Positions 60,318-64,000 of a DNA stretch of 64,000 nucleotides are shown here, piece by piece. The stretch is from the NCBI GenBank assembly GCA_905221605.1, contig CAJNDS010002085.1, positions 417,001 to 481,000 on the forward strand. Direction: 5' to 3'. Source of the stretch: Symbiodinium natans (lineage: Eukaryota; Sar; Dinophyceae; Suessiales; Symbiodiniaceae). The notes under the pieces are model-generated. The model ran no database searches and was not told the origin of the DNA. It worked only from the letters and a program-made list of their open reading frames with translations. How positions within the stretch are numbered: position 1 is the first letter of the stretch; every line of letters begins with the position of its first letter. Both the position numbers and the translations under genes were made by a program.

Positions 60318-61672
60318 GGGGGGGGGGGGGGGGGGCGGGGGGGCGGGGGGGGGCGGGGGGGGGCGGGGGGGGGGCGGAGGGGGGGCGGGGGGGGGGGGGG
60401 GGGGGGGGGGCGGGGGGGGGGCGGGGGGGGGGGGTGGGGGCGTGTACCCCGCTTTACAACCAGAATCCCCACTTTACAACCAGAATCCCTACTTTACAAC
60501 CCAGAAGCCTTTCCAGAATCCCTACTTTGCAACCGGTTGCGAAAGCTTCTTAACAACCCAATTAACTGATAACGTCAACGCTTAGAATCTCCAGCATCAT
60601 CCCTTACGGCAGCCATGCAGGTTGGAAAGGCATGCCGGTTGCAATGTGGGCGTTCTTAACCCGAATCCACGACAGATATGTGTGTATATACACATGAAAG
60701 CCAATACATGAACCCCAAATTTTATTCCATTTGACGTTGTATTTATGTTTTAGGCCATACAAGTACTTTCAAAAAATGACTTTCCGTTCTTGTGTGTTTG
60801 TTTTTGGGGAAAGCATACAAAAAATGCTTTTTAGAAACCCAAACCACCAACCCACCACAGGCAAATCTGGGAGTGCAAAACACATTAAAATGCAACCAAA
60901 TTCCTACCCTCGCACTCCACAGCACCTCGCTTGGCGGACGGACGCTTTTTTCTCACCAGCGTGGACGTTGTTTGAGTCATTTTAATTTGATGTTGTACTT
61001 ATGGTTTTGGGCCATACAAGTACTTTCAAATAATGACTTTCCGTTCTTGTGTGTTTGTATCGGGGAAAGCATACAGAAAAAATGCTTTTTAGAACCCCAA
61101 CCCACCAACCCACCACAGGCAAGGCTAGGAGTGCGAAGCGCATTAAAACATAACCAATTCCTAAATCAGGCCCAAAAACAAAATTGTGAAAAAGAAACGC
61201 TTTTTAACATTCGGGGAAAGACGAGACACAAAGATAACAATAAACATAATGGGGTGTGTTCCTTTTTAAACACAGACCTACCTAAACCAAGCCACGACAA
61301 CCTGCGTCGGGTGAAGGCCCCATAAGTTAGACACTTGAGGGAGTCTCGAGGAACCAAACTATATGGAATCTAGGTAGGTTTGTTGTAAAAACTTATGAAA
61401 TCCCAATAGGTCTTAATCATAGGTAGACGGGTTGCAAAGTGGGCGTTCTCCGGATCGGCAGTTGTAAAGTGGGGATTCTCACACCGGAAACAGTGCCTGT
61501 GGTTGTAAAGTGGGGATTCTGGTTGTAAAGCGGGGATTCTGGTTGTAAAGTGGGTTAATCTCGGGCGGGGGGGGGCGGGGGGGGGGGGGGGGGGGGGCGG
61601 GGGGGGCGGGGGGGGGCGGAGGGGCGGGGGGGGGCGGGGGGGGGCGGGGGGGGGGGGGGGGGGGGGGGGGGA
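60318..61672. repeat. Segment bracketed by G/C tracts and inverted 20-mers
   Basis: G-tracts with single C spacers lie at 60318-60438 and 61566-61672. Just inside, CTTTACAACCAGAATCCC repeats (60447-60530) face TTGTAAAGTGGGGATTCT repeats (61436-61556) as inverted copies. The AT-rich middle holds a tandem duplication of about 240 bp (60730-60960 / 60973-61180) with AGTACTTTCAAA and AAGCATACA stretches. No gene recognised in it; frames there are short. Confidence 0.8.
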
Positions 61673-61898
61673 GGGGCTAAACATCATGGGGAAGGGGGTT
61701 ACTCGGCATTGATGCTTTGTGGGCGGTGATTGTTGGTTACGAAAACTCAAGCTTAAGCCCTGAACTGCGCAGAATCGCGCAGAGCTTGAGGTTTAGGGTT
61801 TTTGGTTTTTGCCACCCGCCCAGCACTCGCGCACGCCGCGGGGACTACTTCAGGGGGTCTCCTCTAGTGGGCAACAGTCAGACTACTGTGTCACAGGC

Positions 61899-62026
61899 TA
61901 CTTGGAGAGGTTCATGGTACTTGGCCATAACCCACTTATAAGCCCCTTAAGTGCCCTAATATTGCTATATTGAAACCCATAAATACAGTTTTAATTGGGT
62001 TACGAAGTACCATGCACCTCCAAGTA
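61899..62026. mobile_element. F2 foldback element (copy 5)
   Basis: CTACTTGGAGAGGTTCATGG at the left and GTACCATGCACCTCCAAGTA at the right; core CCCCTTAAGTGCCCTAATAT. Confidence 0.85.
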
Positions 62027-62282
62027 CAGTCCAGTTCTCAAGACCAAGCCCCAGGTCTTAGAGGTTTGGGGGTTTAGGGTTTATAGTAGGGTGGGCTTAG
62101 CATTTGCCGAGGGATCCGTTTTGTTGAGGGGTTTCAGGGCATTGGGTTCACGAATGTATCAAACCTGGCAGACGACGCCTACCTGTTTTGGGCTTAGGGC
62201 GTAGGGCTTAGGGTTTAGGGTTTAGGGTTTAGGGTTTAGGGCTAGGGTTTCAGGTTTAGGGTTTCGGGTTTAGGGCTTACAG

Positions 62283-62395
62283 TGCGTACTTTGGGCGTAG
62301 GATGTTGAAGGCGTCCTCTCCGGACTTGGCTCATCCTGCAGCTGGAGTGGGGCCGGCGGAGAGAACCTCGGAGGCACGAAGCCTTGAGAGCTTAG
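62283..62395 (-). CDS. Candidate exon, Pro/Ser-rich
   Basis: The minus strand reads QGFVPPRFSPPAPLQLQDEP then SPERTPSTSYAQSTHC. TTTAGGG lies on both sides. Not recognised. Confidence 0.42.
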
Positions 62396-62877
62396 GACTT
62401 CCGAAAGGGCAGGGTTTAGGGTTTAGGGTTTGGGATTGAGGGCTTAGGGTTTAGGGCTTAAATAAAACGACTTAAGCCCGTGGTCTTCACCAGACTTCCA
62501 GCCAAAAACCCCATCAAAACCCATCGAAACCCAGCTTAGCCTGGTGCTTCGTCTCTGTGGCATCCCCAGGGGCTAGGGAGGGGTTTCGGATTTCAGGGTT
62601 TTGCGATTTGGGGCGGGGTGCTCAAAGATTGGGTCTTAGGGGCGAGGAGTGTGCGACTTTTAGGGTTTAGGGTTTAGGGTTTGGGGTTCAGGTGGCTTTG
62701 GGTGTTGCAAGCCGGGCGTCTTGTCCTGCTTCTGCCAAGGCGTCGGTGGCGCTCCACCTGCGTCACTTCTCGAGCGGCGTTTGAAGCCCAAACTCCAAAC
62801 TCTATACCCCTATACCATTTAGGGTTTGGGTCTTAGGCTTTGGGGCTGCATAGGCTGTAAGCCCCTGAAGCCCTTTG

Positions 62878-62962
62878 CCGGTGGCAGTGTCTGTGCTTCA
62901 ATACTCGGAATCTCCTGGCTGAGCCTGGTACAAAGCTTCGGGCTCAAACTAGGCGTATTCAG
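62878..62962 (+). CDS. Candidate exon, hydrophobic
   Basis: The plus strand reads GGSVCASILGISWLSLVQSF then GLKLGVFR. Weak; no splice sites fixed. Confidence 0.3.
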
Positions 62963-63334
62963 GTAGTAGGAGTATTTGGGGGCCAGCCGGGAGGGACGGG
63001 GGCTAGGTTTAGGTTTTAGGGTTTATGTTTGCAACTACTACAGATGGAAAAGAGGGATAATGACGAGGGCCCTTTGTGAAGCAATCTTGGAACCCAATCG
63101 AAAACCTCAACCCTCAACCCAAAAACAGGGTTTAGGGCTTAGGGCTTAGGATCTAGGGTCTAGGGTTAGGGTTTAGGGGTTTGGGGTTTAGGGCCTTTAC
63201 GGTTTGGGGCCTTTAGTCCTGCCACCAAGGCCAGCAACACCGAAATCAGTCCTCGAACCTCAGCCCAAGAACTAAGAGTTTAGGGCTTAATTATCGGTTT
63301 TCAGCGTTTAGGGTTTAGGAAAGAGCCCGTACAG

Positions 63335-63530
63335 TCGGGCCCCAAACATTGCGCGAGCCACGTGTCTAAAATCTCAGGCCAATCTTGCCTGGCACAAATC
63401 CAGACGGTTGCCCAAACTTTGCGCGAACCACGTGTCTAAAGGCTCAGGACTATGCCTGGCACAAATAAAGTCGCAGGACTATACCTGGTACAAAACTATG
63501 CCTGGTACAAAATCCAGACGGTCGCCATTG
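63335..63530 (+). repeat. Cluster of short direct repeats
   Basis: GCGCGARCCACGTGTCTAAA, TGCCTGGCACAAAT / CTGGTACAAAA and ATCCAGACGGTYGCC each occur two or more times, a local tandem duplication about 85 bp long with decay. Confidence 0.75.
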
Positions 63531-63679
63531 GGCATGTAGCCCGAAGGGAAGTAGCCCTGCCTCGGAACATGGGAGCGTCCAAAAACTCCACAGAATTCGG
63601 GCCCTTCGTCCCCAAATAAACCTGAATCCCCCCCAAAGAAGTTGGCTGTAATTCTAGTCCCCTGCATTCCGCCACACAT
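63500..63679 (-). CDS. Gly/Phe-rich exon, unknown
   Basis: The minus strand reads MQGTRITANFFGGDSGLFGD, EGPEFCGVFGRSHVPRQGYF and PSGYMPNGDRLDF. It is bounded on the right by CCCTAAA and on the left by a cluster of short direct repeats. The sequence looks like a real protein but no family was recognised. Confidence 0.48.
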
Positions 63680-63880
63680 ACCTAAACCCTAAACCCTAAA
63701 CCCTATACTGCACACGAAGACTAATTCCACGTAAGAGGAGGCCGGGGGTCGGGCCTCGGGTCGCCCCCAAACCCTCAAAACCCAGTCTCCGCCGCCCCCG
63801 AACCTTAGGGCCTATCAAGTGGAGGCGCGCTTTCTGAGCGCGCGCCGGTCTGAAGACCCCTAGAGTTTAGGGCTTCGATG

Positions 63881-63968
63881 TTAAGATGTCCCCCCTTACA
63901 CTGACAGTCCTGAATTGGGATTATAATAGGGGTGCTAGAATCTCTACTAAGGACTGTTAGTTTTCAAG
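63881..63968. mobile_element. F1 element, divergent (copy 11)
   Basis: AAGATGTCCCCCCTTACACT ... CTAAGGACTGTTAGTTTTCA keeps the internal arms but the right terminus has decayed. Confidence 0.65.
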
Positions 63969-64000
63969 GCCAAGTTCGATGGGTTTGGAGCAGTTTAGGG

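Noticed and set aside
60196-60585. Gly-rich and Pro-rich frames
   Set aside because: Translation of G/C tracts.
1-64000. tRNA, rRNA, CRISPR, phage or bacterial operon features
   Set aside because: No tRNA B-box with a matching cloverleaf, no rRNA-like stretch and no spaced direct-repeat array with unique spacers was seen.

Overview
The window reads as nuclear DNA of a dinoflagellate; Symbiodiniaceae or Suessiales is plausible but unproven. The evidence is (1) pentatricopeptide (PPR) exons with the 'AISACEK.GQW' helix pair typical of dinoflagellates, (2) introns with GC or GA donors as well as GT, (3) small introns flanked by short direct repeats that carry the splice sites (introner-like), and (4) the plant/dinoflagellate telomere motif TTTAGGG scattered through the window as hundreds of short interstitial blocks. 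No prokaryotic operon, rRNA, tRNA, CRISPR or viral gene was seen.

Genes are split into small exons on both strands, so long ORFs are mostly misleading. Best supported, all on the minus strand: an LSm5 gene of two exons (16821-17252, 96 aa); a SET/MYND (SMYD-type) methyltransferase of five exons that chain in frame to 355 aa (8725-10902); a TBC-domain Rab-GAP-like gene (about 30850-32304); PPR genes or fragments between 13.4 and 26.5 kb, including a 253-aa exon at 25749-26510; and a secreted NHL/beta-propeller-like protein with two apparent frameshifts (46333-47238). A plus-strand three-exon gene end lies at 2690-3424. Many other 25-400 nt islands translate well but cannot be named; a K/E-rich coiled-coil series runs from 8651 down to 4060.

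Layout: 0-4 kb, telomere-like repeats, foldback elements and one plus-strand gene end; 4-8.7 kb, coiled-coil exons; 8.7-10.9 kb, SMYD gene; 11-15 kb, microexons and microsatellites; 15-26.5 kb, PPR exons with LSm5 between them; 27-33 kb, exon islands and the TBC gene; 33.2-36.6 kb, a roughly 400-bp satellite in two unit types; 36.7-60 kb, exon islands with foldback elements and the NHL-like gene; 60.3-61.7 kb, an unusual segment bracketed by G/C tracts; 62-64 kb, more exon islands.

The main structural observation is a polarity rule. Exon islands are usually bracketed by CCCTAAA on their left and TTTAGGG on their right, whichever strand they code on, so in the sense direction introns tend to open with TTTAGGG and close with CCCTAAA. 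Alongside this are several short foldback families, at least two of which form introns with splice sites at their ends.
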